Shown here: positions 1 through 7,656 of the stretch, piece after piece
Layout of the letters: each line of letters opens with the position of its first letter
Numbering within the stretch: position 1 is the first letter of the stretch
Source: an uncultured Clostridia bacterium
GTDB taxonomy: Bacteria > Bacillota > Clostridia > TANB77 > CAG-508
Length of the DNA stretch: 49,039 nucleotides
Direction: 5' to 3'
Assembly (NCBI GenBank): GCA_947630235.1
Contig: CANRGN010000011.1
Span: 1 to 49,039 of the forward strand
The notes under the pieces: generated by a model
Told to the model about the DNA's origin: nothing
Databases searched by the model: none
Seen by the model: the letters and a program-made list of their open reading frames with translations, nothing else
Program-made: the position numbers and the translations under genes

Positions 1-2
1 TA

Positions 3-527
3 GAAAATGTAAAAAGAATTAGTATAATAGGTGGTAGTGGAACTGGAAAAACTACTCTTTCAAATAATTTGGGTGAACTTTTGAATTTACCAGTATATCA
101 TATTGATGCAATTCATCATTTAAAAGATTGGCAAATTAGAGATAAAGATGAAAGAGATAAAATTATATTAGAAAAAGTTAGTGAAGAAGAATGGATTATT
201 GATGGTACATATAGATCTACTTTGGAGGAAAGATTAAAAAGATCTGACTTAATTATTTATCTAGATTATTCTACATTGTCAGCTGTTAAAGGTGCTGTTG
301 GAAGATATATAAAAAATCATGGTAAAGAAAAGCCAGATATACCTGGATGTAATGAAAGAATGTCTTTTGATTTTTTAATGTGGGTGTTTAATTGGAGAAA
401 AAATAAAAGAAAAGAAGTAATTGAAAAAATTGAAAAAGTAGATGAAAATAAGTTATTGATATTTAAAAATAGAAGAAAATTAAACAAATGGTTTAAAAAT
501 CAGTTTAATACTAAAATTAAAGTTTAA
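3..527 (+). CDS. P-loop kinase, topology-modulation/FlaR-like (5' partial)
   Basis: The reading frame is already open at the window edge. Its first visible codons give ENVKRISIIGG, then a Walker A loop GGSGTGKTT at about nucleotides 30-56, so only a few N-terminal residues are missing. The order P-loop, then DAIHHLKDW, then WIIDGTYRSTLEERL, is typical of the small adenylate-kinase-like proteins annotated as DNA topology modulation protein or FlaR. These probably phosphorylate a nucleotide or small molecule; the true substrate is unknown. The tail is Lys/Arg rich (FKNRRKLNKWFKN). It ends 15 nt before the phosphatase gene, so the two are probably cotranscribed. Internal ATG codons give a shorter call from 69, but that would drop the Walker A motif. 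Confidence 0.8.
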   Translation, partial: ENVKRISIIGGSGTGKTTLSNNLGELLNLPVYHIDAIHHLKDWQIRDKDERDKIILEKVSEEEWIIDGTYRSTLEERLKRSDLIIYLDYSTLSAVKGAVGRYIKNHGKEKPDIPGCNERMSFDFLMWVFNWRKNKRKEVIEKIEKVDENKLLIFKNRRKLNKWFKNQFNTKIKV

Positions 528-542
528 TAGGAGTAAGTAAGA

Positions 543-1001
543 ATGATAAAAGTTTTATTTGTATGTTTAGGAAATATTTGCAGATCTCCAATGGCGGAAT
601 TCGTTTTTAAAGATATGGTTAATAAAAAAGGATTAGCAGATAAATTTTATATTGATTCTGCTGCAACTAGTAACTGTAATGAAATTACAAAAGAAGGGAT
701 ATATATTGATACTAAAAATATTTTAAGAGAAATGAATATTCCTTTTACTGAACATATATCAAGACAAATAAGAAAAGAAGATTATGATAAATTCGATTAC
801 ATTTTAGGTATGGAAGAAAGTAATATAAAAAATATTTTAAGAATAGTTGGCTCAGATAAAGAAAATAAAGTTCATAGATTATTAGATTATACTGAAAAAC
901 CAAGAGATATAATTGATCCTTGGTATTATGGTAATTTTGATTCAGTGTATTATGATATTGTTTATGGGTGCGAGAAATTTTTAGAATATATTATAAAATG
1001 A
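543..1001 (+). CDS. Low-molecular-weight protein tyrosine phosphatase
   Basis: 152 residues, the usual LMW-PTP length. The N-terminus carries the P-loop CLGNICRS (nucleophile C8, R14, S15), and the catalytic acid lies in DPWYYG (D125). These enzymes hydrolyse phosphotyrosine, or act as low-specificity acid phosphatases; in Firmicutes they often antagonise tyrosine or arginine kinases. The start is supported by TAGGAG at 528-533, 9 nt upstream. Its last codons run into the 5' region of the Fic gene. The 3' end of this gene (951-1000) is duplicated at 7608-7656, which suggests this locus has recombined. Confidence 0.93.
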   Translation: MIKVLFVCLGNICRSPMAEFVFKDMVNKKGLADKFYIDSAATSNCNEITKEGIYIDTKNILREMNIPFTEHISRQIRKEDYDKFDYILGMEESNIKNILRIVGSDKENKVHRLLDYTEKPRDIIDPWYYGNFDSVYYDIVYGCEKFLEYIIK

Positions 1002-1030
1002 ATAAAATATATAAAGAAGGAGAAAGATTT

Positions 1031-1645
1031 ATGTTATTAAAAAATAAATTAGGATTGAGTGATGAGATAGAACTTGCTAAAGAAGAGGAAAGAATAACAA
1101 AAATTAAGGCTATACAACTATTTGAAACTGGAGAATTAAATAAATTTGAAGTTGGAACTTTTAAAGGTTTAGCACAAATACATAAATATTTATTTGAAGA
1201 TATATATGATTTTGCGGGCAAAATTAGAACAGAAAATATTTCAAAAAGTAATTTTAGATTTGCATCTGCTATGTATTTAGAAAGTGCTTTAAAGCAGATT
1301 GATAAAATGCCACAATCTAATTTTGATGAGATAATAGAAAAATATGTTGAAATGAATATTGCACATCCTTTTAGAGAAGGTAATGGAAGAAGTACAAGAA
1401 TTTGGCTAGATATGATTTTCAAAAAAGAGCTTGGTAAAGTAGTTGATTGGAGTAAAGTTAATAAAGAAGATTATTTGCTTGCAATGGAAAGAAGTCCAAT
1501 TAAAAATACTGAAATTAAAGTTTTATTAAAAGATGCATTAACTAATAAGATAAATGATAGAGAGGTTTATATAAAAGGTATTGATGCAAGTTATAGATAT
1601 GAAGGTTATAATTTATTTAATATTAGTGATTTAAATAATAATTAA
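1031..1645 (+). CDS. Fic family AMPylase, class III (self-inhibited)
   Basis: 204 residues from the ATG at 1031, chosen because AAGAAGGAG at 1014-1022 sits 8 nt upstream; an ATG at 968 lies inside the phosphatase gene. The Fic core HPFREGNGR is complete (catalytic H112, R120), so transfer of AMP from ATP to a hydroxyl residue of a target protein is expected. The C-terminus carries SYRYEG (S187-E191), which matches the (S/T)xxxE(G/N) inhibitory motif placed C-terminally in class III Fic proteins such as the Neisseria enzyme. Such proteins need no separate antitoxin and are relieved by autoAMPylation or oligomer change. No antitoxin gene is adjacent, which agrees. The target is unknown. Confidence 0.93.
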   Translation: MLLKNKLGLSDEIELAKEEERITKIKAIQLFETGELNKFEVGTFKGLAQIHKYLFEDIYDFAGKIRTENISKSNFRFASAMYLESALKQIDKMPQSNFDEIIEKYVEMNIAHPFREGNGRSTRIWLDMIFKKELGKVVDWSKVNKEDYLLAMERSPIKNTEIKVLLKDALTNKINDREVYIKGIDASYRYEGYNLFNISDLNNN

Positions 1646-1760
1646 GTTTTAGAGAAAAAGTAAGAAAAATTTGTTTGATATTATTGAATAAGTTAAATAT
1701 ATGCAAATAAAGTTCTTTTTTATATCTCTATTTAATAAAATTATATAGAGGTGTAAAAAT

Positions 1761-2219
1761 ATGAATAAAGTAAAAGTTTATATTAAATCAATACTAGTTC
1801 CAGTTATTGTTGGTGGATTGGTAGGATTTATAATTTCTAAATTTATAGATTATGATAATTTACAAAAACCAATTTTTTCTCCACCAAGTATTGTGTTTCC
1901 GATTGTGTGGACTATTTTATACATATTAATGGGAGTATCTTATGGAATTTTAAAAAGTAAAGGATTAACTGATAGTAAAATAAATTCCATATATTATTTA
2001 CAACTTGCAGTTAACGCTTTATGGTCTATATTTTTCTTTGTATTTAAATGGAGATTATTTTCTTTTCTATGGATTGTATTGTTAGCTATATTAGTAGCAA
2101 AAATGATTGAAATATTTTACAATAAAAATAAATTAGCTGGATTACTACAAATACCATATTTAATTTGGATTTTATTCGCATCATATTTGAATTTGGGTGT
2201 GTATCTTTTAAATGGATAG
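1761..2219 (+). CDS. tspO: TspO/MBR family membrane protein
   Basis: 152 residues with about five hydrophobic segments, the size and layout of TspO (tryptophan-rich sensory protein, the bacterial relative of the mitochondrial translocator protein). Family signature residues are visible in PPSIVFPIVWTILYILMG (41-58) and in NALWSIFFF further on. TspO proteins bind porphyrins and sterols and act in tetrapyrrole or stress signalling; the ligand here is not deducible. The SD is AGAGGTG just before the ATG. A 6-bp stem (CTCTAT 1726-1731 with ATAGAG 1745-1750) partly covers the SD, which may or may not matter. A strong hairpin follows the gene. Confidence 0.9.
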   Translation: MNKVKVYIKSILVPVIVGGLVGFIISKFIDYDNLQKPIFSPPSIVFPIVWTILYILMGVSYGILKSKGLTDSKINSIYYLQLAVNALWSIFFFVFKWRLFSFLWIVLLAILVAKMIEIFYNKNKLAGLLQIPYLIWILFASYLNLGVYLLNG

Positions 2220-2223
2220 TAAG

Positions 2224-2284
2224 AAAACAAAAGACGTATTAATTTTCTGAATGTAATTTAGAAAGTTAATACGTCTTTTGTTTT
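2224..2284. terminator. Long hairpin, bidirectional Rho-independent terminator
   Basis: 25-nt arms (2224-2248 and 2260-2284) pair with one G-U exception around an 11-nt loop, with A-run on one side and T-run on the other. It closes the TspO transcript. Confidence 0.85.
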
Positions 2285-2306
2285 AGCCAAAGGTATGTAG
2301 CTTTTG
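2284..2306. repeat. TAGCCAAAG palindrome, copy 1
   Basis: Reads TAGCCAAAGG, then TATGTAG, then CTTTTG. It is one of five related imperfect palindromes that lie between genes in 2.2-8.5 kb, and it separates the TspO gene from the foreign gene at 2501. Confidence 0.6.
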
Positions 2307-2380
2307 AAAAAAAGCTATGAAGGAAGCTAATTCTAGTAAGTTTGATGGGTTTCATGAAGAGAAAGAAATGTAGGTTAAAT

Positions 2381-2409
2381 TTGCAATTGGTTACATAATA
2401 TGTTATAAT
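2381..2409 (+). promoter_or_regulatory. Sigma-A promoter of the 2501 gene
   Basis: TTGCAA (2381-2386), a 17-bp spacer, and an extended TGT-TATAAT -10 (2404-2409). About 90 nt upstream of the start codon, so this gene has its own promoter. Confidence 0.7.
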
Positions 2410-2500
2410 GTAAATGGCGAAAACTTTTGCAAATCCTCTAGTAGTTTTCACCAGTTGGAAGATTCACAATAAAAAAGATTATTATCTGGAGGTATGAACT

Positions 2501-2911
2501 ATGATTAAGAAAGCTATTACATTTACTGATGCAACCGGCGAACACATTTGCCATAAGGTTGGGAGAAAGGTAATCGTGGATTCACAGTATGCCAAAACTC
2601 TTGAAGAAGAGCTAATCTATGGAGTACGTAGTGCAACCAATGATTCGAGTGTCCGTCCTGATGCCAAACTTATCAAGAATCCTAAGAATGATAGTTATGT
2701 CCTTAAGACAGATAGCTGTTTCTACTTTGTCAGAAAGCATAACACTCGTATTGAAGTTATTGTTGATGAGGAGTGTGGTATGGGATTTTATGCAGGATGC
2801 GTAGGCCATTATAAGTTTAAAGCTCATTCTAATGGTGATATAGTAGTGTTTTGGATGATTGACGAAAAGACTGGAAACAGAGTAGGTCATTACAACTACT
2901 TTGAATGGTAA
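2501..2911 (+). CDS. Hypothetical protein, foreign composition
   Basis: 136 residues; I do not recognise the family. SD CTGGAGG lies just upstream of the ATG. The base composition is visibly richer in G+C than its neighbours and codon choice differs (CGT for Arg, GTC, ACC, GGC), so it is probably a recent acquisition. The protein is soluble, with a Cys/aromatic-rich middle (DSCFYFVRKHN, EECGMGFYAGCVGHYKF) and a C-terminus ending HYNYFEW. No signal peptide or membrane segment. It carries its own promoter and terminator and is bracketed by two TAGCCAAAG palindromes, which makes it look like a self-contained cassette. Confidence 0.75.
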   Translation: MIKKAITFTDATGEHICHKVGRKVIVDSQYAKTLEEELIYGVRSATNDSSVRPDAKLIKNPKNDSYVLKTDSCFYFVRKHNTRIEVIVDEECGMGFYAGCVGHYKFKAHSNGDIVVFWMIDEKTGNRVGHYNYFEW

Positions 2912-2964
2912 GTTTTTCAATCAATCAAAAGAAGAAAACTTCTCTTAGTCATATACTAAGTTCT

Positions 2965-2995
2965 AACGGAGCTCTTTTCATTAGGGAGCTCCGTT
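2965..2995 (+). terminator. Rho-independent-like terminator of the 2501 gene
   Basis: AACGGAGCTC pairs with GAGCTCCGTT around an 11-nt loop, followed by a T-rich stretch. It is G+C rich compared with resident terminators and probably travelled with the foreign gene. Confidence 0.75.
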
Positions 2996-3017
2996 CATCA
3001 TTTTCTAATTAGTGAAA

Positions 3018-3043
3018 TAGCCAAAGTGATGTAGCTTTTGGAT
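3018..3043. repeat. TAGCCAAAG palindrome, copy 2
   Basis: TAGCCAAAG, TGATGTAG, CTTTTGG: the arms CCAAAG and CTTTTGG pair. It lies between the foreign gene's terminator and the promoter of the ABC-F unit. Confidence 0.65.
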
Positions 3044-3055
3044 AAAAGATATATA

Positions 3056-3084
3056 TTGTAATTTATTGTTATTTTTGATATAAT
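3056..3084 (+). promoter_or_regulatory. Sigma-A promoter of the ABC-F leader
   Basis: TTGTAA (3056-3061), a 17-bp spacer, and an extended TGA-TATAAT (3079-3084). Transcription should begin near 3091, just ahead of the leader peptide's SD. Confidence 0.8.
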
Positions 3085-3114
3085 TATTTAAAATTTAAAA
3101 AGGAGATTTAAAAA

Positions 3115-3189
3115 ATGAGTAGAAAAAAAGATTATGAAGGGAAAATAAAATTTAGAGGCTTCGGCTGTGAAACTATTACAACGAGATAA
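3115..3189 (+). CDS. Leader peptide of the ABC-F gene
   Basis: A 24-codon ORF with an excellent SD (AAAAAGGAG at 3097-3105) and ATG at 3115. The peptide begins MSRKKDYEGK and ends GFGCETITTR. It sits between a strong promoter and the ABC-F gene, and its final codons form the 5' arm of alternative hairpins. That is the layout of attenuation leaders that sense antibiotic-stalled ribosomes upstream of resistance genes (erm, msr, vmlR types). I do not recognise the peptide as a published leader. The inducing drug is unknown. Confidence 0.75.
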   Translation: MSRKKDYEGKIKFRGFGCETITTR

Positions 3190-3245
3190 TGCTATATATG
3201 TTGTAATAGTTAAAAAGTAGAATTATATAGCATTTATATCTCGTT
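3173..3245 (+). promoter_or_regulatory. Attenuator with mutually exclusive hairpins
   Basis: Two stems compete. CTATTACAAC (3173-3182) pairs perfectly with GTTGTAATAG (3200-3209). AACGAGATAATGCTATATA (3180-3198) pairs, with a 3-nt bulge, with 3224-3245. The first encloses the leader stop codon; the second encloses the partner of the first. A ribosome stalled at the end of the leader would block these pairings. The second stem is followed only by an AT-rich tract rather than a strong U-run, so transcriptional versus translational attenuation is undecided. The ABC-F SD at 3265-3271 is outside both stems, which favours a transcriptional mechanism. Confidence 0.75.
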
Positions 3246-3279
3246 ATTATTAATTAATTTAAAGTAAGGAGATATAAAA

Positions 3280-4866
3280 ATGATAGAAATAGAATTAAAT
3301 AATGTAGTTAAAAATTATGGATTAAAAAATATTTTAAATGGAGTAAATTTTGAAGTAAAAACTGGAGAGAAAATCGCTTTAATAGGCTCAAATGGAGCGG
3401 GAAAATCTACGATTTTAAAGCTTATAAAAGGAAAAGAAGTTTGTGATTCTGGAAAAATAAATATTAGAAAAAATGCTTTTATAGAAATGTTAGATCAAAT
3501 TTATGATAAAGAAGAATGTGATGTAACTGTACATATATTTTTACAAAAGAGCTTCGAAAATTGTTTTTCTTTAGAAAATACTATGAGAGTTTTAGAAGAA
3601 GAAATGACAAAAACAGTAAATCAAGATGAGCTTCAAAAAATTATGAATAAATATGGAAGAATTCAAGATGAATATATTTGTTTAGGTGGATATGAATTAC
3701 AAGAAAAATATAAAAAGATTTGTTCTGGTTTTAAATTTGATGAAACTTTCTTGAATAAAAATTATAATTTATTAAGTGGAGGAGAAAAAACAATTGTTAA
3801 TTTGGCTAGAATCTTGCTTAAGAATCCAGATATATTATTACTAGATGAGCCTACGAATCATTTAGATATAGAAGCTCTTGAGTGGTTAGAGGAGTTTTTA
3901 ATAAATTATAAAGGTACAATTTTAATGGTGTCTCATGATAGATATTTTTTAGATAAAGTAGCTACAAAAACAATACTTTTAGAAAACGGAAAAGAAAAAA
4001 TATATTTTGGAAATTATTCATATTTTTTAGAAGAAGATGAAAGAAGAACATTAGCAGAATTTGAAATTTATAAAAATCAACAAAAGCAGATTGAAAAAAT
4101 GAAAGAATCAATAAAAAAACTTAGAAGTTTTGGTGAGATTGCAAAAAATGAGATGTTTTTCAAAAGAGCTAAAAGTATTGAAAAAAGATTAGAAAAACTT
4201 GAGGTAGTAGATAAAGTAGTTTTAGAAAAAAGAAATATAAATTTAGAGCTAAAATCTAGTAACCGCTCAGGTAATGATGTTTTAAAAGTTAAAAATCTTA
4301 CAAAAAAATATGATGATAATATTATTCTTAATAATACAGATTTTAATATTTATTATGGTGAAAAAGTGGCTTTATGCGGAAAAAATGGTTCAGGCAAAAG
4401 CACTCTTTTGAAAATTGTTTTAGGATATGATAATAATTTTGATGGACAAGTAGAAATAGGTAGTAATGTAAAAATAGGCTATATTCCTCAAGAAATTAAT
4501 TTTGAAAATGAAGATGAAACTATATTAGAACTTTTCTTAAAAATTTATAAAGGTGATGAAAATGAAACTAGAAAGTTTTTGACAAAATTTATGTTTTTTA
4601 AAGATGACATTTTTAAAAAATTAGGAAAACTTTCTGGCGGAGAAAAAGTAAGAATAAAACTTGCACTGCTAATGATTAAAGACATAAATTTCCTAATATT
4701 AGATGAACCTACAAATCATTTAGATATAGGTACTAGAGAAATATTAGAGGATAGTTTGTCAAATTATAAAGGTACAGTTTTATTTGTTTCACATGATAGA
4801 TATTTTATAAATAAAATATCTAGTAAAATAATTGAAATAAAAGATAAAAAGGTTATAATAAAATAA
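3280..4866 (+). CDS. ABC-F ATPase, probable ribosomal protection (antibiotic resistance)
   Basis: 528 residues with two tandem ABC domains and no membrane segment. Domain 1: Walker A GSNGAGKST, signature LSGGEK, Walker B with DEPTNHLD. Domain 2: GKNGSGKST, LSGGEK, LDEPTNHLD. The charged coiled linker between them (around nucleotides 4070-4240) is the part that reaches the ribosomal P/E site in this family. Known relatives either displace macrolide, lincosamide, pleuromutilin or phenicol drugs or act as housekeeping ribosome factors. The inducible-looking leader argues for a resistance role; specificity cannot be read from sequence. SD TAAGGAG at 3265-3271. Its last ~60 nt recur at 5971-6030. 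Confidence 0.92.
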   Translation: MIEIELNNVVKNYGLKNILNGVNFEVKTGEKIALIGSNGAGKSTILKLIKGKEVCDSGKINIRKNAFIEMLDQIYDKEECDVTVHIFLQKSFENCFSLENTMRVLEEEMTKTVNQDELQKIMNKYGRIQDEYICLGGYELQEKYKKICSGFKFDETFLNKNYNLLSGGEKTIVNLARILLKNPDILLLDEPTNHLDIEALEWLEEFLINYKGTILMVSHDRYFLDKVATKTILLENGKEKIYFGNYSYFLEEDERRTLAEFEIYKNQQKQIEKMKESIKKLRSFGEIAKNEMFFKRAKSIEKRLEKLEVVDKVVLEKRNINLELKSSNRSGNDVLKVKNLTKKYDDNIILNNTDFNIYYGEKVALCGKNGSGKSTLLKIVLGYDNNFDGQVEIGSNVKIGYIPQEINFENEDETILELFLKIYKGDENETRKFLTKFMFFKDDIFKKLGKLSGGEKVRIKLALLMIKDINFLILDEPTNHLDIGTREILEDSLSNYKGTVLFVSHDRYFINKISSKIIEIKDKKVIIK

Positions 4867-4882
4867 GCCAAAGGAACCACTG
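4864..4882. repeat. TAGCCAAAG palindrome, copy 3 (half site)
   Basis: TAAGCCAAAGGAACCACTG begins inside the ABC-F stop codon. Only the left arm is preserved; the CTTTTGG arm is not evident. Confidence 0.4.
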
Positions 4883-5001
4883 AAAAAAATATAACTTAAA
4901 AAAGTAGAAATGAGTTGTAAATATCCTATAAATTCTAGACGATATTAAAAAGAGACTAAAAGGATATAAGATAAAGTTTAGCAAAATTTGGAGTTTTTTT
5001 T

Positions 5002-5946
5002 ATGGAAAAAATTGATATAGATGATTTTTTGAAGTTAAAAAGAAAAGATAGAAATAAAATTTTATGTGAATTTTCTGAAAATCTTTGTAAAGAAATTTGT
5101 AAATTAAAAAATATAGAGTATGACGAAAATATTTTTTATACTGCAAAAGAAATTTATTATAACAGTATTTATTTTTCTGATTTTGAAAGTTATTGTAGAG
5201 ATGTAAGTTATATTGTAAGTGAAGATGTAAAAAGAGTAAAAAAATATGAATTAAAAAATGTAATTTCTAGTTATAATGGTTATATAAATAAAATAAAAAA
5301 ATATAAACAATTTGAAAATAAAATACAAAAAGAAGGATTTTCAAATTTAGAAAAGAAATATAAAGAAAATCTTAGAAATCTATTTATTAAAATGTTAGAT
5401 TTCAAAAAACGAAAATATGATAAAAATGGAGCATTATTAGATTTAATAGAAGAAATAGAATTATGTTATTATGATTTTGATTATATTTGGTCACCATTAT
5501 ATCAATTATTATATAATAAATGTATTTACAAAGATACTATAAGAGATGAATTTTGGGTAATTAATGCTGATGATGTTGAATATTTAGATATTTTAAATAG
5601 AACTTATGAATACTTTTCAGAAGATGAAAAAATTTATAAAGATTATGAACCATATTATGAAGAAATAACTTTAGAAGAAAATCAAACTCTAGAGGATATA
5701 TATAATGCTGAAATAGAAAAGATAAAAAATTTATTTATAGAAATGTTAAAATATAAAAATATTGAATTTAAGGAAGATGACTATTACTCTCTAAAAAATC
5801 AAGTTTTTAAAAACTATGAAAAATTTCGAGATAGTTTAATTCATTATGAATCTATTGTAGAACATGATGTACACGGCACTTATATAGATATGATAACTGA
5901 AATTAGAAATGAGTATAAATTTTTAGAAGAAAATTATAGAAAATAG
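5002..5946 (+). CDS. Hypothetical protein with internal repeats
   Basis: 314 residues, rich in Lys, Glu, Tyr and Phe, no signal peptide or membrane helix, family not recognised. SD TTTGGAG precedes the ATG. It seems to be built from related ~100-residue units: LCKEICKLKNIEYDEN near the N-terminus, LFIKMLDFKKRKYDKN in the middle and LFIEMLKYKNIEFKED near the C-terminus, the first and last each followed by a Tyr/Phe-rich helix. AT-rich composition matches the resident genome. Its stop codon overlaps a TAGCCAAA palindrome, and an orphan ABC-F tail follows it, so the gene appears to have been inserted after, or duplicated with, the ABC-F gene end. Confidence 0.75.
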   Translation: MEKIDIDDFLKLKRKDRNKILCEFSENLCKEICKLKNIEYDENIFYTAKEIYYNSIYFSDFESYCRDVSYIVSEDVKRVKKYELKNVISSYNGYINKIKKYKQFENKIQKEGFSNLEKKYKENLRNLFIKMLDFKKRKYDKNGALLDLIEEIELCYYDFDYIWSPLYQLLYNKCIYKDTIRDEFWVINADDVEYLDILNRTYEYFSEDEKIYKDYEPYYEEITLEENQTLEDIYNAEIEKIKNLFIEMLKYKNIEFKEDDYYSLKNQVFKNYEKFRDSLIHYESIVEHDVHGTYIDMITEIRNEYKFLEENYRK

Positions 5947-5971
5947 CCAAATGAACGTAGTTTTTGGCTAA
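5944..5971. repeat. TAGCCAAAG palindrome, copy 4
   Basis: The best copy: TAGCCAAA, TGAACGTAG, TTTTTGGCTA, with perfect TAGCCAAA/TTTGGCTA arms. The left arm starts at the stop codon of the 314-residue gene, and the right arm abuts the orphan ABC-F tail. Confidence 0.7.
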
Positions 5972-6030
5972 CATGATAGATATTTTATAAATAGAAAATC
6001 TAGTAAAATTATAGAAATAAAAGAAAAAAA
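5971..6030 (+). pseudogene. Orphan copy of the ABC-F gene 3' end
   Basis: These 60 nt match 4791-4850, the end of the ABC-F gene, with only a few differences, and would encode HDRYFINRKSSKIIEIKEK. There is no start or upstream part. It is the scar of a duplication or of an insertion between two ABC-F copies. Confidence 0.8.
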
Positions 6031-6046
6031 TAACTGGAGTATAATT

Positions 6047-6484
6047 ATGAATTTGTATAATATAAGTGGGATTATATTTTATGTATTATTTTTTAGTTTT
6101 ATTTTTAGTATAATTAGAAATAAAATTTACATTGTAAAAAATAATTTAAAAGAAGAATATGAAGAAATAAATAAGAATAATAAAGAAAGTAAAATTTCTA
6201 AAAGATTATTTATAGTTAATATAGTATTATCTGTAATTTTGGGTATTTATATTTTAATAGCTATTATTTTAGTAATTTTTATATTAGTTCTATTTATAAC
6301 TCTTTTAATAATAGTATTAGCTGATTCACAATTTTTAAATAATTTATGGAATTTTACAAAAGATTATTTTTCTTTGTTTAAATATGTATTATATATTATG
6401 TATATAAATATTTATATAGTTTTTATAAGATTTATTTATATTAATTTATTAAATTATAAAGAAATGAAAAACCCTCACGAATGA
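6047..6484 (+). CDS. Small membrane protein, unknown
   Basis: 145 residues with about four hydrophobic segments: residues 7-24, two long ones around 53-92 (very Ile/Leu/Val rich), and a Tyr/Ile-rich one near 110-135. A charged cytoplasmic loop, KNNLKEEYEEINKNNKESK, follows the first. SD ACTGGAG. No family recognised. Its last codons (KNPHE) lie inside a direct repeat that also occurs after the GNAT gene, so the original C-terminus may have been replaced by repeat sequence. Confidence 0.65.
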   Translation: MNLYNISGIIFYVLFFSFIFSIIRNKIYIVKNNLKEEYEEINKNNKESKISKRLFIVNIVLSVILGIYILIAIILVIFILVLFITLLIIVLADSQFLNNLWNFTKDYFSLFKYVLYIMYINIYIVFIRFIYINLLNYKEMKNPHE

Positions 6485-6520
6485 GTGGTGGAATTTTTAA
6501 AACCAACAAATAAAGAGGTG
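6453..6520. repeat. Direct repeat flanking the GNAT gene, left copy
   Basis: Shares ATGAAAAACCC, CACGAATGAGTGG and AAACCAACAAAT with 7648-7700. It contains an imperfect hairpin CCCTCAC-GAATGA-GTGGTGG. The SD of the GNAT gene (AGAGGTG) lies at its right end. Confidence 0.75.
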
Positions 6521-6526
6521 ATAAAA

Positions 6527-7588
6527 ATGAATAGTAAAGATGAAATTGAATTGGTTTTTCCAACAAAAGAATATAAAAAACAAGTAGAAGAATATTTACA
6601 AGAGCATTTTAATTATGGAGAATTTGAGTTAAATGGAGATGGAGGATTAGATAGAATAAAAGATTTTGATAAATGGCTTGAGAAGATAAATGCTGATGTT
6701 AATTATTCTGCTAATTCTGAAAAAGTTCCAGCTAGTTTATTTTTAGGTGTAAGAAAATTTGATAATAAAGTTATAGGAATGATTCAAATTAGACATATAT
6801 TAAATGAAAAATTATTATACAATGGTCATATTGGAGATGGTGTAAGACCTACTGAAAGAAGAAAAGGTTATGCTACAGAAATGATTAGATTAGCTTTAAT
6901 CAAATGTAAAAAAATAGGAATAAATAGAGTTTTAATGTGTTGTTATAAGGATAATATTGGCTCAAGAAAAAGTATTATTAATAATGGAGGAATTTTAGAA
7001 AATGAAATTATTTCTGATAATGGAAAAATAGAGCAAAGATTTTGGATAAGTTTAAAAAAGAAATTTGCGAGTATTGTAAAAGATTATGATGGTGTAGATG
7101 AAATAGAGCAAACTTTAAAACATTTTAATAATGATGATTTTAAAGGAGATTTGTATTTGAATAATTTTAAAAAAGTTTCTAAACCTATGATTTTAGAAAA
7201 AGGTTTATGTATATTAAATACAAATTATAAATGGTTAGAATTTTATGATTATAATTCAAGAATAAGATTAAGTGCTGTATATGATGATAAAAATGAAATG
7301 GTTGAATGGTATTTTGATATAGCTAGAGGAATAGGAAAAGAAAATGGGATTCCTTATGAAGATGATATGTATTTAGATGTTGTATTAACTCCAAAAGGTG
7401 AAGTTATATTATTAGATGAAGATGAATTTGAAGAAGCATATAGTAAATTAGAAATGACAAAGCAAGAGTATGATGAAGCATATAAAATTACTTATGATTT
7501 AATGGATAAAATAAGAGGTAAACATAAAGAATTGTTAGAATTTTCAAATAAGTATTTAAATATAATGTTTGAAGATAAAAATATATAA
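6527..7588 (+). CDS. GNAT acetyltransferase fused to a DUF402 domain
   Basis: 353 residues from the ATG at 6527 (SD AGAGGTG at 6514-6520; a GTG at 6485 lies in the repeat and is rejected). Residues ~1-180 are a GNAT N-acetyltransferase with the acetyl-CoA pyrophosphate loop ERRKGYA and a following helix. Residues ~185-350 match DUF402 (FomD/Ntdp family, nucleoside di/triphosphate or cytidylyl phosphonate hydrolases): EWYFDI, PYEDDMYLDVVLTPKGE, LDEDEFEEA. The two domains are normally separate proteins. The fusion may couple acyl transfer with phosphohydrolysis, possibly in drug or metabolite detoxification; this is inference. It is flanked by direct repeats. Confidence 0.85.
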   Translation: MNSKDEIELVFPTKEYKKQVEEYLQEHFNYGEFELNGDGGLDRIKDFDKWLEKINADVNYSANSEKVPASLFLGVRKFDNKVIGMIQIRHILNEKLLYNGHIGDGVRPTERRKGYATEMIRLALIKCKKIGINRVLMCCYKDNIGSRKSIINNGGILENEIISDNGKIEQRFWISLKKKFASIVKDYDGVDEIEQTLKHFNNDDFKGDLYLNNFKKVSKPMILEKGLCILNTNYKWLEFYDYNSRIRLSAVYDDKNEMVEWYFDIARGIGKENGIPYEDDMYLDVVLTPKGEVILLDEDEFEEAYSKLEMTKQEYDEAYKITYDLMDKIRGKHKELLEFSNKYLNIMFEDKNI

Positions 7589-7607
7589 AGAATTTCATGT
7601 TTTTTGC

Positions 7608-7656
7608 TATGATATTTTTTATGGGTGTGAGAGATTTTTAGAATATATTATAAATG
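7608..7656 (+). pseudogene. Orphan copy of the LMW-PTP gene 3' end
   Basis: 49 nt nearly identical to 951-1000 (three substitutions, one deletion), the final codons of the phosphatase gene ([16 protein letters not shown]). No upstream portion exists here. A second duplicated gene tail in the same island. Confidence 0.8.

Noticed and set aside
6485..6526. GTG 6485 as start of the GNAT protein
   Set aside because: It falls in the direct repeat without an SD, whereas ATG 6527 has AGAGGTG upstream.
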